From: Paenibacillus pasadenensis DSM 19293
GTDB taxonomy: Bacteria > Bacillota > Bacilli > Paenibacillales > Paenibacillaceae
DNA: 64,000 bases
NCBI RefSeq assembly: GCF_000422485.1
Contig: NZ_KE383852.1
Coordinates: 62,001-126,000, forward strand
Direction of reading: 5' to 3'
The position numbers and the translations under genes were made by a program. The notes under the pieces are model-generated. The model saw only the letters and a program-made list of their open reading frames with translations, did not search any database and had not been told where the DNA came from. This document shows, piece by piece, positions 46,974 through 56,418 of this stretch. Positions within the stretch are counted from its first letter, which is position 1. Every line of letters starts with the position of its first letter.

Positions 46974-47502
46974 TGGGCCATACCCCCATCGTCTCGCCCG
47001 CGCGGGGCAGAATGACATACTTCGTATCCGTGCCGTACTCCAGCGTCACATAAACGTTCGCCTGATCCATGGAAGACTTCGCCCGAAGTCCTTCATGGCT
47101 TTTTTGCATGGCCGCCAGCGCGTCGGGGATGCGGGAGTACTCCCGGTTCTCCATCGCTTCGGCGATCGTGAACAGCTGGCTCGACCAGATCTCCTCCAGC
47201 TTCGGGCTCGTCGGCCCGTCGACCTGCAGCACCAGCTTGCGGGAGCCGATGACCGAGGCGCCTTGACGCAAGATCTGCTCATATATGGTTCGAAGGTCGG
47301 CTCCGCCGTTCAGCGTGAGCTTGACCGTGACGACATCCTGGCTAAGGGAGGGTTGGGCGGATGACACGCCCGGCAGCGCTTGTACGGCTTTGCTGAGCGG
47401 ACGTTCGACAGCGGTCTGCTGATAGGCGTACCAGCCTCCGAACAGCAGCGCGGCCGACACGGCGACAGTGGCGAGAAAAGGCAGCAGCCTCCATTTGATC
47501 AA
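46966..47502 (-). CDS. Membrane-anchored protein of unknown function
   Basis: A 178-residue protein with one N-terminal membrane segment (residues about 7-27, LLPFLATVAVSAALLFGGWY) and a soluble domain that is probably outside the cell. I do not recognise the family. The soluble part has a beta-rich stretch (VVTVKLTLNGGADLRTIYEQ) and ends NVYVTLEYGTDTKYVILPRA. Its end overlaps the FtsH-like gene start by 8 nt, so it may be an adaptor, substrate or regulator of that protease. AAAGGGGGC precedes the start. Confidence 0.75.
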
Positions 47503-47581
47503 AGCAAAAAGCCCCCTTTAGGATCGAAGCGGCCAGCGGACTGGCCGTCCTCATGCGTATTCGCGCCTTGTGATGGCTTCT

Positions 47582-47615
47582 AGTATATCACAATTGCTAT
47601 ACGATGAGTATATCA
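47582..47615 (-). promoter_or_regulatory. Tandem extended -10 promoters
   Basis: TGATATACT occurs twice on the minus strand (47607-47615 and 47582-47590), 25 bp apart, each matching an extended -10 box (TGnTATAAT-like) with no clear -35. They would give two starts for the anchored protein / FtsH-like operon. Confidence 0.5.
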
Positions 47616-47652
47616 CTTCGACTTTGATAGAGGGCAGGCAAATGTGAACAAA

Positions 47653-48180
47653 TCAGGAAGAACGTTTGGCGGTCAAGGAATACGTGGCTCGTTCGGCGCC
47701 GGTCTTGAAGTCGTAGAACTCGTAAAAGTAGCGCAGCTGGTCCGTTGTCCGGGAGTAGTACGCTTCCCATGCCGGCGAGCCCTGATGCCAGGCCGGACGG
47801 ACATGGAGCAGCTTGGCGTCCGGCTTCGCCGCGAGCAGCTTGGCGCGGATGTCCTCCTCCGTCGCGCTCTCCGCCGCATTCTCGGCATAGGGAGCCCGCT
47901 CCGGCAGCAGCCAGACGACGAGCTGGCGGCCTTCGGCGGTGCTGCCGCGCACGATCCAGAGCGGCTCGTCCCACACATACTTCTCGGCGGAGGCGACCTC
48001 CGTCAGCCCCGCCTGCTCCTTGGCCAAGCTCGCCGCCTGCGCCTCGCCTTGCCAGACCGGCTGCTGGATGCTCCGCAGCTCGGCATGGATCAGCGCCAGC
48101 AGCAGGATCAGCGCCAGCACGGCGACGACCGTCCAGCCCCGGCGGGTAAAGTACCAGCGAGGGCTGCGGCTGCGGGCCAT
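47653..48180 (-). CDS. tseB: TseB-like cell wall elongation regulator (YpmB family)
   Basis: A 175-residue protein with one N-terminal membrane segment (residues about 13-33, GWTVVAVLALILLLALIHAE) and an extracellular DUF5590/PepSY-like domain. B. subtilis TseB (YpmB) affects penicillin-binding protein 2A activity. Placement upstream of asnS-dnaD on the chromosome matches ypmB-aspB-asnS-dnaD in Bacillus, although aspB is missing here. The start overlaps the mtaD stop by one base. Confidence 0.85.
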   Translation of the reverse strand: MARSRSPRWYFTRRGWTVVAVLALILLLALIHAELRSIQQPVWQGEAQAASLAKEQAGLTEVASAEKYVWDEPLWIVRGSTAEGRQLVVWLLPERAPYAENAAESATEEDIRAKLLAAKPDAKLLHVRPAWHQGSPAWEAYYSRTTDQLRYFYEFYDFKTGAERATYSLTAKRSS

Positions 48181-49484
48181 CAGGCCCCGGCGAGCCTGCG
48201 GTAGCAGGCTTCGGCTTCAGCCAGGATCTTCTCCTCGTCGAGCAGCAGGCAGACGCCGCCCTGCACGACCTGGCGTCCGTCGACCCACACGTCGCGCACG
48301 TCGCGTCCCGAAGCGGAATAGACGAGATGGGAGACGATGTCCGTGCGCGGGTAGAAATGCGGCTGGTCGGCGTCCAGCGAGATGAAGTCGGCCTTGAGTC
48401 CCGCCTTCAGCGCGCCGAGCTCCGGCTGCCGGATCGTCGCCGCGCCGCCGAGCGTCGCGAGCTGAAGCGCCTGCATCGCCGGCACGACGGTCGGGTCGCC
48501 GCTGACGCCCTTGTGGACGAGCGCGGCGAGCCGAATCTCGTCGAACAGGTCGAGATTGTTGTTGCTCGCCGCGCTGTCCGTGCCGAGCGAGACGGCGACG
48601 CCGGCCTTCAGCAGCTCCGGCACGCGGGCCACGCCGCTCGCGAGCTTCAGGTTGCTGGCCGGATTATGCGAGACGGCGACGCCGCGCTCGGCGAGCAGCG
48701 CGATCTCCTCGTCCGTCAGATGCACCGCATGGGCGACGAAGCTCGGACGGGAGAACAGGCCGAGACGGTCGAGATGCGCCACCGGGCGCAGGCCGTACTC
48801 GCGCATGTTCTGCTCGACCTCGGCGCGCGTCTCCGACATATGCGTATGCATCGGCAGGTCGAGATCATGCGCCGCCTGCACGAACGCTTCGATGAACGCC
48901 GGCGGGCATGTATACGGCGCGTGCGGGCTCATCATCGTCGCGATGCGGCCGTCCGCCGCGCCGTTCCAGTCCTTGGCGAACTGGACCGCCTCCGCCAGCT
49001 TCTCGCGCTGCACCTCTTCCGGGCAAAGGCCGATCGCGCCGCGCATCAGCACGCCGCGCATGCCGGAGCGCTCCACGACCTGGGCGACCTGATCCATCCG
49101 GTCGTACATGTCGACGAATGTCGTCGTGCCGCTTTTGAGCATCTCCAGCACGGCCAGCGAGGTGCCCCACTTGACGTCGGCGTCCGTGAATTTCGCTTCC
49201 ATCGGCCACATGTAGTCCTGCAGCCACGTCTGCAGCGCCTCGTCATCCGAGAAGCCGCGCAGCAGCGACATCGCCGCGTGGCCATGCGTGTTGATCAGTC
49301 CCGGCATGTAGACGCGCCGGCTGCCGTCGATCCGCACGGAGATCTCGTCGGCCTCCTGCGGACGCTCTTCTCCGATATAGACGATGCGGTCGCCGTCGAC
49401 GACCATATGGCCGCGCACGACCGGCTGGGCTTCGTCCATCGTCACGAACGTCCCGTTTTCAATCCACCATTTGCTCATGTTCAT
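48180..49484 (-). CDS. mtaD: 5-methylthioadenosine/S-adenosylhomocysteine deaminase
   Basis: A 434-residue amidohydrolase of the MtaD/ATZ/TRZ family that removes the 6-amino group of methylthioadenosine or S-adenosylhomocysteine. The metal ligands are visible: PGLINTHGHAAMSLLRG (H-x-H at about 66-68), MHTHMSETRAEV (about 213), FVAHAVHLTDEE (about 246) and SLGTDSAASNN (about 301). The start ATG at 49484 or 49478; both follow GGGACGG. It overlaps the rex end by 26 nt. It adds to the methionine-salvage genes at 4269-13488. Confidence 0.92.
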   Translation of the reverse strand: MNMSKWWIENGTFVTMDEAQPVVRGHMVVDGDRIVYIGEERPQEADEISVRIDGSRRVYMPGLINTHGHAAMSLLRGFSDDEALQTWLQDYMWPMEAKFTDADVKWGTSLAVLEMLKSGTTTFVDMYDRMDQVAQVVERSGMRGVLMRGAIGLCPEEVQREKLAEAVQFAKDWNGAADGRIATMMSPHAPYTCPPAFIEAFVQAAHDLDLPMHTHMSETRAEVEQNMREYGLRPVAHLDRLGLFSRPSFVAHAVHLTDEEIALLAERGVAVSHNPASNLKLASGVARVPELLKAGVAVSLGTDSAASNNNLDLFDEIRLAALVHKGVSGDPTVVPAMQALQLATLGGAATIRQPELGALKAGLKADFISLDADQPHFYPRTDIVSHLVYSASGRDVRDVWVDGRQVVQGGVCLLLDEEKILAEAEACYRRLAGA

Positions 49485-50121
49485 CCGTCCCGTCTTTATC
49501 CATATAGTAGGCCAAGCTCAGCAGCTGCGTCGTGAAGTCGGCGTAGTGGATCCGCACCTTGTCCGGAGCCTTGAGCACGACCGGCGCGAAGTTGAGGATG
49601 CCCGTCACGCCCGCCTCGATGAAGCGGTCGGCGACGTTTTGCGCCTCCGCGGCCGGCACCGTGATGATGCCGATCTGGATGCCGTCCTCCCGCACCTTGT
49701 CCTTAAGCTGCTCGATCGGCAGCACCTCGAGCCGGTTGATCCGCTTGCCGATCTTCGCGGGGCTCGCGTCGAACACGGCCGTGATCTTCATGTTGTCCTT
49801 GACGTAGCTGCTGTAGTTGCACAGCGCGTGGCCCAGGTTGCCTGCGCCTGCGAGCGCGACCTTCATCGGCTGGTCGAGCTTCAGGATGCCGCGGATCTTC
49901 TCGATCAGATAGTTGACGTCGTAGCCGACGCCCTTGCGTCCGAACTCGCCGAAATAAGCCAGATCCTTGCGGATCTGGGCGGGGTTGAGATCGAGCTTGC
50001 GCCCGAGCTCCTGGCTGCTGACGGTCTGCACGTCGCGCACGTGCAGGTCGTTCAGCACCTGCAGATAGACCGGCAGCCGCCGCACGACCGCCTCGGATAT
50101 CGGTTTGCCCTGCTTGCTCAT
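49459..50121 (-). CDS. rex: Redox-sensing transcriptional repressor Rex
   Basis: A 220-residue Rex repressor: N-terminal winged helix (SSQELGRKLDLNPAQIRKDL) and C-terminal NAD(H)-binding Rossmann domain (LAGAGNLGHALCNYSSY), ending in the domain-swapped helix. It senses the NADH/NAD ratio. The start at 50121 has AAGGAGG 10 nt upstream; it overlaps the dinG stop by 4 nt. No TTGTGAA...TTCACAA Rex site was seen in this window. Confidence 0.95.
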   Translation of the reverse strand: MSKQGKPISEAVVRRLPVYLQVLNDLHVRDVQTVSSQELGRKLDLNPAQIRKDLAYFGEFGRKGVGYDVNYLIEKIRGILKLDQPMKVALAGAGNLGHALCNYSSYVKDNMKITAVFDASPAKIGKRINRLEVLPIEQLKDKVREDGIQIGIITVPAAEAQNVADRFIEAGVTGILNFAPVVLKAPDKVRIHYADFTTQLLSLAYYMDKDGTDEHEQMVD

Positions 50122-52985
50122 GGCTGCTCGGCCTCCTTCGGTTCGCCCTGCAGCCACTCCCTCATGCGGGAGGTGAACTGCTCGGCATGCATCGTTTCAA
50201 TTTTAGGGCCGGGCAGCGAATAGAGGAAGTGCTTCCCGTAAAACGTGTCGATGACGCGCGTATCGTACAGCAGCACGATGCCCTTGTCGCGGGTCGTGCG
50301 GATGAGCCGGCCGAAGCCCTGCTTGAAGCGGATGACCGCCTGCGGCACCGACAGCTTCATGAACGGATTCTGCCCCGCCTCCTGCAGCAGCTCCGCCTTG
50401 GCCTCCTGCAGCGGATGGTTCGGCGGCTGGAACGGCAGCCTCACGATCGCGAGGCAGACGAGCGCGTCGCCGGGAATGTCCACGCCTTCCCAGAAGCTGC
50501 TCGTGCCGAGCAGCACCGAGGCAGGCTGCTGGCGGAACAGCCGCGTCAGCTTGCTGCGGTTGCTGCTGTCGACTCCCTGACCGAGCACCTGGATGCCCGC
50601 TCCGGCGAGCGCTTCCTTGAGCGGCTCGTACACTTCCTTGAGCATCCGGTAGCTCGTGAACAGGACGAGCATCCGCCCGCCCGTCTCGATGGCCGACGCC
50701 GACAGCGAGCCGACCAGCTTGGCCATATAGGCCGGATCGGCCGCGGCTCCCTTCACCTTGGGGAAGTCCCGCGGAATCATGACGAGCGCCTGCGAGCGGT
50801 ACTGGAACGGCGAAGGCAGCTGCACCGTGCGCGCCCGGCGCTCGTCGCCGATGCCCAGCCCGAGCTGCTCGGCGGCGTACTGGAACGTCTTGCCTACGGT
50901 GAGCGTCGCCGACGTGATGACGACGCTTTTCTTGCTGTCGAAGAAATGCTCCTTGATCTGCGCGCTCACGTCGGCAGGCACCGTATGGAGCTGCACGCTC
51001 TTGGTCCTCGCGCTCTGATAGGATTCGATCCAGTACACCATCTCCGGCTTGTCCGCCCGCACGAACACCTTGAGCTCGTCGCGGATCCGCCCGGCGTCCT
51101 TGACCGCTCCGGCGAGGTCGGTGATCATGCCCTGCAGCGACAGGTCGTCGAGCTTGTCCTTCATGTCCGAGCTCATCTTGTCCAGCACCTTGACGACCTG
51201 GTTCATCTCCTTGAAAAACAGCGACTCCTCGAACTCGATCGCTTCCCATGCTTTCGGGAGCGCTCCCGGCTTGAGCCGCAGGATCGTCTGTCCCGCCTCG
51301 GCCGCGCCGGCTCCGGCGCTCGGAGAAGCGAGCGCCTGCAGCAGCTCGAACAGCTTTTCCCACGTATCCTTGAGCGAGCCGAAGCGCGGGATGACCTCGT
51401 CGAGCTGCTCCGTCCATTTGGCCGTCTCGTCGGCATCCTCGCCCTGGATCTGCATGCGCAGCTGCGGCAGCAGGCCGTTCCTCGAATCCTTGGCCAGCCG
51501 GTTCGCCAGGTTGAGGAAGCCGTAAAAGCCGAGCTGCTGCCCCAGATGCTTGCCGGCCACCTCCTCGAGCTGATGGCCCTCGTCGATGACGAGGTATTCG
51601 TAGGAAGGCAGCAGCCGGTGGTCGGCGCGGATGTCGGTGAACAGCAGCGAGTGGTTCGTGATGACGATGTCGGCGAGGTTCGACTCCTGCTTGGCCCGGT
51701 GGTAGAAGCAGCGCTTGAACCACGGACAGGCGCGGTTCAGGCAGGAATCCGCGTCGCTGGAGACCGTGTTCCAGAACTCCGCGCCGCGGTTGCCGAAGTT
51801 CAGCTCCTCCTGGTCGCCCGTCTCCGTCTCGCCGAGCCAGACGAGCATCTGCGAGGCGGTCTGCCGCTCCTCGCTGCCCGCCGCCAGCTCCAGCGTTTGC
51901 AGCCGCGTCTCGAACTTGCGCAGGCACATGTAGTTGCCCCGGCCCTTGAAGACGCTTGCGCGGAACTTGAACGGCAGCACGTCGCGCAGCAGCGGCAGGT
52001 CGCGTTGGCGCAGCTGCTCCTGCAGATTGATCGTGTGCGTGCTTATAACGATCTTGCGCTCGTTTTTGATTCCGAAATAGAGCGAAGGAATGAGATAGCC
52101 GAGCGATTTGCCCGTGCCGGTGCCGGCTTCGATCAGCAGATGCCGGCTGTTCTCGAAGGCGTCGTTCACTTCGCGGAACATCGTCGTCTGCGCCTCGCGC
52201 TCCTCGTAGTCGGGAAACAGCGTCTCGAAGCCGGTCTTGACCATCTCCAGGTAGTCCTCGAAGCTGGCGTCCGCAAGCGGATTGGCCTGCTCCTCCTCGC
52301 GGGCAGACTCCTCCTCGGTCCAGTCCCCGGCCGACATCGCCACGCCGCGATAGTACTTGTGGGAGTCCGTATCGAGCGCGGAGAGGAGCTGCTTGGCTTC
52401 AAGCTCGAGCGCCAGCAGCCAGCCGAGATCGCTGTCCCGGATGAAGGAGGCCAGATGCTCGACGGTCAGCAGCGGCAGCGATCGGAGCTTTTTCAAGCAC
52501 TCCGAGAACAGGATCGCCGTCGCCATCGCATCGCTGTCCGCCCGGTGATGCTGGTCGTGGCGGATGCCGAACTGCTCCGATACGGCTCCGAGCTGATACG
52601 ACGGCAGCGAAGGGAACAGCATCCGCAGCAGCTCGACCGTATCAAGCCTGCGGCCGGCGAACGGCGAATAGCCGGCGCGGTCGAGCGCCATATTAAGGAA
52701 GCCGGCGTCGAAGCCGACATTATGTCCGACCAGCACGGCATCGTCCAGCAGCGGGATCAGCTCGAGCAGCAGCTCGTCCGGCTCCGGAGCGTCCCGCACC
52801 ATCTCGTCGTCGATGCCCGTCAGCTGGGTGATGAAGGCAGGGATCCCCCTGCTCGGACGCACGAAAGAGCTCAGTGTCTGTACGACATTGAACTCTTCGT
52901 CCATCAGCACGAGGCCGATTTGTATGAGATCATCTTCCGAGGCGTTCGTCCCGGTCGTTTCCACGTCGAGTACCGCATAATTCAT
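50118..52985 (-). CDS. dinG: ATP-dependent helicase DinG with exonuclease domain
   Basis: A 955-residue DinG. An N-terminal DEDD exonuclease domain (about 1-190, D5/E7 region in LDVETTG) is fused to an XPD-type superfamily 2 helicase: Walker A EAGTGTGKSLGYLIP (about 290), DEGH box IDEGHQLEE (about 470). Four cysteines in the span MCLRK, SCLNR, ACPW and RCFY fit a 4Fe-4S cluster. The start at 52985 has GAGAGGAAG upstream; the frame continues upstream but without family resemblance. It may clear replication-associated structures. The stop overlaps rex by 4 nt. Confidence 0.95.
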   Translation of the reverse strand: MNYAVLDVETTGTNASEDDLIQIGLVLMDEEFNVVQTLSSFVRPSRGIPAFITQLTGIDDEMVRDAPEPDELLLELIPLLDDAVLVGHNVGFDAGFLNMALDRAGYSPFAGRRLDTVELLRMLFPSLPSYQLGAVSEQFGIRHDQHHRADSDAMATAILFSECLKKLRSLPLLTVEHLASFIRDSDLGWLLALELEAKQLLSALDTDSHKYYRGVAMSAGDWTEEESAREEEQANPLADASFEDYLEMVKTGFETLFPDYEEREAQTTMFREVNDAFENSRHLLIEAGTGTGKSLGYLIPSLYFGIKNERKIVISTHTINLQEQLRQRDLPLLRDVLPFKFRASVFKGRGNYMCLRKFETRLQTLELAAGSEERQTASQMLVWLGETETGDQEELNFGNRGAEFWNTVSSDADSCLNRACPWFKRCFYHRAKQESNLADIVITNHSLLFTDIRADHRLLPSYEYLVIDEGHQLEEVAGKHLGQQLGFYGFLNLANRLAKDSRNGLLPQLRMQIQGEDADETAKWTEQLDEVIPRFGSLKDTWEKLFELLQALASPSAGAGAAEAGQTILRLKPGALPKAWEAIEFEESLFFKEMNQVVKVLDKMSSDMKDKLDDLSLQGMITDLAGAVKDAGRIRDELKVFVRADKPEMVYWIESYQSARTKSVQLHTVPADVSAQIKEHFFDSKKSVVITSATLTVGKTFQYAAEQLGLGIGDERRARTVQLPSPFQYRSQALVMIPRDFPKVKGAAADPAYMAKLVGSLSASAIETGGRMLVLFTSYRMLKEVYEPLKEALAGAGIQVLGQGVDSSNRSKLTRLFRQQPASVLLGTSSFWEGVDIPGDALVCLAIVRLPFQPPNHPLQEAKAELLQEAGQNPFMKLSVPQAVIRFKQGFGRLIRTTRDKGIVLLYDTRVIDTFYGKHFLYSLPGPKIETMHAEQFTSRMREWLQGEPKEAEQP

Positions 52986-53008
52986 TGACAGCCGATCTTC
53001 CTCTCCGA

Positions 53009-53851
53009 TCAAGTCAGCTCCGCGCTTCCGAAATAAAGGGATAAGGGCCCATGCGCCTGATGGCATGACTTGAGGTTGATAGCCGGATCCTCGAAGCTCG
53101 GATCCATCTTGAGCGCTTGACGGAACAGCCGTTCCGCAAGCTCCATGTTGAGCCGCACCGCCTGGATGCAGCCTAGCGCGTTGAAGCTGATCGCCTGCCA
53201 GCGCGGATGCTCCGTCAGCGTGGCGAGCAGCTTGAAATGCAGCTCCGCGTCGTTCCACTGCTTCGTGTGCATGAGCGACATCGCCAAGTACAGGCGAGCC
53301 AGATTGCATTCCGGGGCGAGCCGCACCGCATCCGCGAAATGGCGGATCGCCTGGGGGAACATGAACAGGTTGAAATAGCCTTGACCCTTGGCGACGCATG
53401 CCGCGAGCTCCTCGTCCGACACCGGCTCCGGCACGCCGGCCGCCGGGGGCAGCAGTCCCGTGTCGGCCTGCGGCTGCTGCCCCGGGGCTGCGGGCTGCTT
53501 TGAGCCGCCAGAGCCCGGAGGCTCCTGCATGAGCGGCAGCTGAGGCTTGGCGAAGCGGGAAGCGGCGGCTTCGCCCCCTCGGCTGCGGCCGGACTGCGGC
53601 TCGCTCGCGCGAGACAGGCCGGACAGGCCGCCGCCGAGGCCTGCGGCTGCGGCCTCCTGCGGATAAGCGTCCTGGAAGTCCGCCAGCTTTTCCTCGAAGG
53701 CCAGCCATTCCTCGATGAATTGATCGCTTGCCGCGCGAAGGTGGATCAGCTGCTTCAGCAGCTGCTCGCGCTCGTTCGGACTGCAGCCGGGACAGCGAAG
53801 CATGATGTCGTCCAGCATCTCGTTCATGACGGCAAACATCGGCTCAAACAT
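53009..53851 (-). CDS. Tetratricopeptide repeat protein
   Basis: A 280-residue protein. Residues about 1-70 are a predicted coiled region, about 75-150 a low-complexity Gly/Pro/Gln-rich linker, and about 155-270 hold three to four TPR-type helices (GYFNLFMFPQAIRHFADAVR, LYLAMSLMHTKQWNDAELHF, RLFRQALKMDPSF). The linker is probably disordered. Function unknown; likely a scaffold. The start at 53851 has only a weak ribosome site. It lies between panD and dinG, where Bacillus has none. Confidence 0.75.
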   Translation of the reverse strand: MFEPMFAVMNEMLDDIMLRCPGCSPNEREQLLKQLIHLRAASDQFIEEWLAFEEKLADFQDAYPQEAAAAGLGGGLSGLSRASEPQSGRSRGGEAAASRFAKPQLPLMQEPPGSGGSKQPAAPGQQPQADTGLLPPAAGVPEPVSDEELAACVAKGQGYFNLFMFPQAIRHFADAVRLAPECNLARLYLAMSLMHTKQWNDAELHFKLLATLTEHPRWQAISFNALGCIQAVRLNMELAERLFRQALKMDPSFEDPAINLKSCHQAHGPLSLYFGSAELT

Positions 53852-54000
53852 CCGTTCACACCGCCTTCGGCTATGGAATGAGGGGAAAGGAATCGTCATA
53901 AATGCGCGGCTGCGAAGCCGTACCCTCATTCTGCTTCCGAAGCGCCCCCCCTATACCCGGCGGCGGCAGTTCCCTGAGGCGGACGCATCAGGAAGCTCGC

Positions 54001-54384
54001 TTACCGAATAACGGCGTGCACCTCGTGATCCATCACCTCGGCCGGCCGGTTGTCCTCGTTCAAAATGACGACGCGCGGCCGATAGGTCCGGGCTTCCGCT
54101 TCTTCCATCGAAGCGTAGGAAATGATGATGATCTTGTCGCCGGGCTGCACGAGCCGGGCGGCGGCGCCGTTCAGGCAGATGACCCCGCTGGCTCGCGGTC
54201 CCGGAATGACGTACGTCTCCAGACGGGCGCCGTTGTTGTTGTTGACGATCTGGACCTTTTCGTTGGCCCACAGATCGGCCGCTTCCATCAGGTCCTCGTC
54301 GATCGTGATGCTGCCCACATAGTTCAGGTTCGCTTCCGTCACGGTCGCGCGGTGCAGCTTGGATTTCATCATGGTGCGTTGCAT
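54001..54384 (-). CDS. panD: Aspartate 1-decarboxylase
   Basis: Pyruvoyl enzyme making beta-alanine from aspartate for pantothenate. The 127-residue protein has the self-cleavage site Gly-Ser in [12 protein letters not shown] (about residues 22-33) and [20 protein letters not shown] at the end, the normal length. The start at 54384 lies 5 nt after the panC stop. It is the last gene of panB-panC-panD. Confidence 0.97.
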   Translation of the reverse strand: MQRTMMKSKLHRATVTEANLNYVGSITIDEDLMEAADLWANEKVQIVNNNNGARLETYVIPGPRASGVICLNGAAARLVQPGDKIIIISYASMEEAEARTYRPRVVILNEDNRPAEVMDHEVHAVIR

Positions 54385-54389
54385 CGGGT

Positions 54390-55307
54390 TCAGGCTCCCT
54401 TCTTGGGAAATATCGCGTTGTCGATGAGCCGGGTGCCGCCGAATTTGACCGCGAGCGCCAGCAGCGCTTCCGACTGCCCGAGCGCGGCGCTCAGCGGCTG
54501 CTCCGGAGGGATCGCGGCGAGCGACGGGTACAGCCGCAGCTCGGCGTAGTCGATGTCGGCGAGCGGCGAGCGCAAGATCGCTTCGCGCGCGCGGCGCTGC
54601 AGCTCGCCGGCCGTCATGCCCGGCTCCGACGCCCACTGCTTCGCCTTGTCCAGCGTGCGCGACAGCACGAGCGCCTCGGCGCGCTGCTCCGGCGACAGGT
54701 AGACGTTGCGCGAGCTGAGCGCAAGTCCGTCCGGCTCGCGCAGCGTCGGGCAAGGCACGATCTCGACGTCGAAGTTCAGGTCGTCGGCCATCTGACGCAC
54801 GACGGCGACCTGCTGCGCGTCCTTGAGGCCGAAATAGGCCTTCGTCGGAGCGACGAGGTGGAACAGCTTGGCGACGACCGTGCCGACGCCGTCGAAGTGG
54901 CCCGGCCGGGAGGCGCCGCATAGCGCCTCTGTCACGTCGCTGACGAGCACTCGCGTCAGCGGACGTCGAGGATACATCTCCTCGACGCTCGGCATGAATA
55001 CGATGTCCGCCCCTTCGCGGCGCGCGACCTCGAGATCGCGGGCCTCGTCGCGCGGATAGCGGTCCAGATCCTCCGTCGGCCCGAACTGCAGCGGGTTGAC
55101 GAAGATCGACAGCACCGTCAGCCCGTTTTCCGCAGCGCTGCGGCGGATGAGGCTGCCGTGGCCGTCATGCAGATAGCCCATCGTCGGCACGAGGCCCGTC
55201 TGCAGGCCGGGCGCGCGCTCGCGGCGCTCGCGCAGCAGCCCTTTCAGCTCGGCTACCGTGCGCGCGACGATCGGCGCCTTCGGCTTCGCTTCCGTCAGCA
55301 CGCTCAT
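54390..55307 (-). CDS. panC: Pantothenate synthetase
   Basis: Condenses pantoate with beta-alanine using ATP. The 305-residue protein has the nucleotide motif [17 protein letters not shown] (about residues 41-57), [18 protein letters not shown] and [15 protein letters not shown]. Its start overlaps the panB stop by 4 nt. It carries a short N-terminal extension compared with E. coli PanC. Confidence 0.97.
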   Translation of the reverse strand: MSVLTEAKPKAPIVARTVAELKGLLRERRERAPGLQTGLVPTMGYLHDGHGSLIRRSAAENGLTVLSIFVNPLQFGPTEDLDRYPRDEARDLEVARREGADIVFMPSVEEMYPRRPLTRVLVSDVTEALCGASRPGHFDGVGTVVAKLFHLVAPTKAYFGLKDAQQVAVVRQMADDLNFDVEIVPCPTLREPDGLALSSRNVYLSPEQRAEALVLSRTLDKAKQWASEPGMTAGELQRRAREAILRSPLADIDYAELRLYPSLAAIPPEQPLSAALGQSEALLALAVKFGGTRLIDNAIFPKKGA

Positions 55308-56155
55308 TTGGAGCCTCCTCCATAAACGGCAGCCGGCTGCGCGGCGGACACGCCGAACGTATGCTCCTCCGTCGGGAAGCGGCGGGCCTTCACGTCCTCG
55401 ACAAAGCCGCCGAGCGCCTCGCGGATCTGCGTGCCGACATCGGCATACGTCTTGACGAACTTCTTGGGCGTATAGGGCGAGGCATATTGAATGACGTCGT
55501 GGTAGACGAGCACCTGGCCGTCGCAGCCGGCGCCGGCGCCGATGCCGATCGTCGGGATGTCGAGCCGGCGCGAGATGTCCTCGGCCAGCGGCCCGAGCAC
55601 GAGCTCCAGCACGACCGCATAGGCGCCGGCCTGCTGCAGCGCGAGCGCGTCGTCCAGCAGCCGGGCCGCTTCAGCCTCGAGCTTGCCTTGAATTTTGTAG
55701 CCGCCCATCTGGTGGACCGACTGCGGCGTCAGGCCGATATGGCCGATGACGGGGATGCCGGCATCGACGCAAGCCTTCACATGCTCGGCCACCTCGGCGC
55801 CTCCCTCGATCTTGACCGAGTGGGCATGCCCTTCCTGCATGAGCCGCGCCGCTCCCTGCAGCGTATGCTCGCGGCTGATCCGCGCCGTCATGAACGGCAT
55901 GTCGACGATGCGGAACGTATTCGCCGCCCCGCGGGCGACGGATCGCGCATGATAAATCATATCTTCCAGCGTGACCGGCACGGTCGTGTCGTAGCCGAGC
56001 ACGACATTGCCCAGCGAGTCGCCGACCAGCAATGTGTCGACTCCCGCTTCCTCGGCCAGCTTGGCGGAAGGATAATCGTACGCCGTCAGCATCGTGATCG
56101 GCACGCCCTCTCTTTTCATCCGCTGCAGCTTGGTTGTCGTCAACGCTTGTTTCAT
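55304..56155 (-). CDS. panB: 3-methyl-2-oxobutanoate hydroxymethyltransferase
   Basis: Transfers a hydroxymethyl group to alpha-ketoisovalerate to make ketopantoate, first step of pantothenate synthesis. The 283-residue protein has MLTAYDYPSAKLAEEAGVDT, LVGDSLGNVVLGYDTT and the metal-binding EGGAEVAEHVK region. It is preceded by AAAGGGG and by a leader with a terminator (56199-56411) driven by its own promoter, so panBCD is controlled apart from birA-cca. Confidence 0.97.
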   Translation of the reverse strand: MKQALTTTKLQRMKREGVPITMLTAYDYPSAKLAEEAGVDTLLVGDSLGNVVLGYDTTVPVTLEDMIYHARSVARGAANTFRIVDMPFMTARISREHTLQGAARLMQEGHAHSVKIEGGAEVAEHVKACVDAGIPVIGHIGLTPQSVHQMGGYKIQGKLEAEAARLLDDALALQQAGAYAVVLELVLGPLAEDISRRLDIPTIGIGAGAGCDGQVLVYHDVIQYASPYTPKKFVKTYADVGTQIREALGGFVEDVKARRFPTEEHTFGVSAAQPAAVYGGGSK

Positions 56156-56174
56156 GTTCGTTTTCCCCTTTCGG

Positions 56175-56412
56175 AACCTCTTGGCTTAGTGTGAACACAA
56201 AAAAACCTTTTAGCCTCTGCTAAAAAGTCCAGCCCGAAAAAGGATGTCCTGCCGGCAGCGCTCCTCTCGCCGTCACGGTCCGTCATGCGGCTCCGCGCGC
56301 CGAGCTCTCGCTCCCGCGTTCATGCCTTCTTATGAAGCAGCAGACTTATGGAGCCGTCTGCCCGGCTGCGCCAGTGCGGTTCCGGCCTATCGGCCCTTGA
56401 TACCGCCTGGTC
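56175..56412 (-). promoter_or_regulatory. Candidate structured leader RNA of panBCD
   Basis: A promoter at 56419-56447 and a terminator at 56199-56228 bound a 5' leader of roughly 190-210 nt to the terminator. It contains two clear stems: GCGGT...ACCGC enclosing GGCC-GATA-GGCC (near 56355-56395), and GCAGAC...GTCTGC with a 10-nt loop (near 56325-56345). An upstream promoter, internal stems and a terminator just before the first gene are what a transcription-attenuation leader looks like. It lacks the T-box, S-box, TPP and FMN signatures. A 'pan' RNA motif is known before panB in some Firmicutes; I could not confirm a match. Confidence 0.6.
56199..56228 (-). terminator. Intrinsic terminator in the panB leader
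   Basis: On the minus strand ACTTTTTAGC pairs with GCTAAAAGGT through an AGAG loop and is followed by seven U (56205-56199). It lies 43 nt before the panB start, in the same direction, so it ends transcription before panB unless prevented. Confidence 0.9.
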
Positions 56413-56418
56413 ACACCC

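Noticed and set aside
50187-52988. A 933-residue open frame antisense to dinG
   Set aside because: It is arginine- and leucine-rich, a typical GC-rich shadow of the real dinG gene, with no ribosome site or family match.
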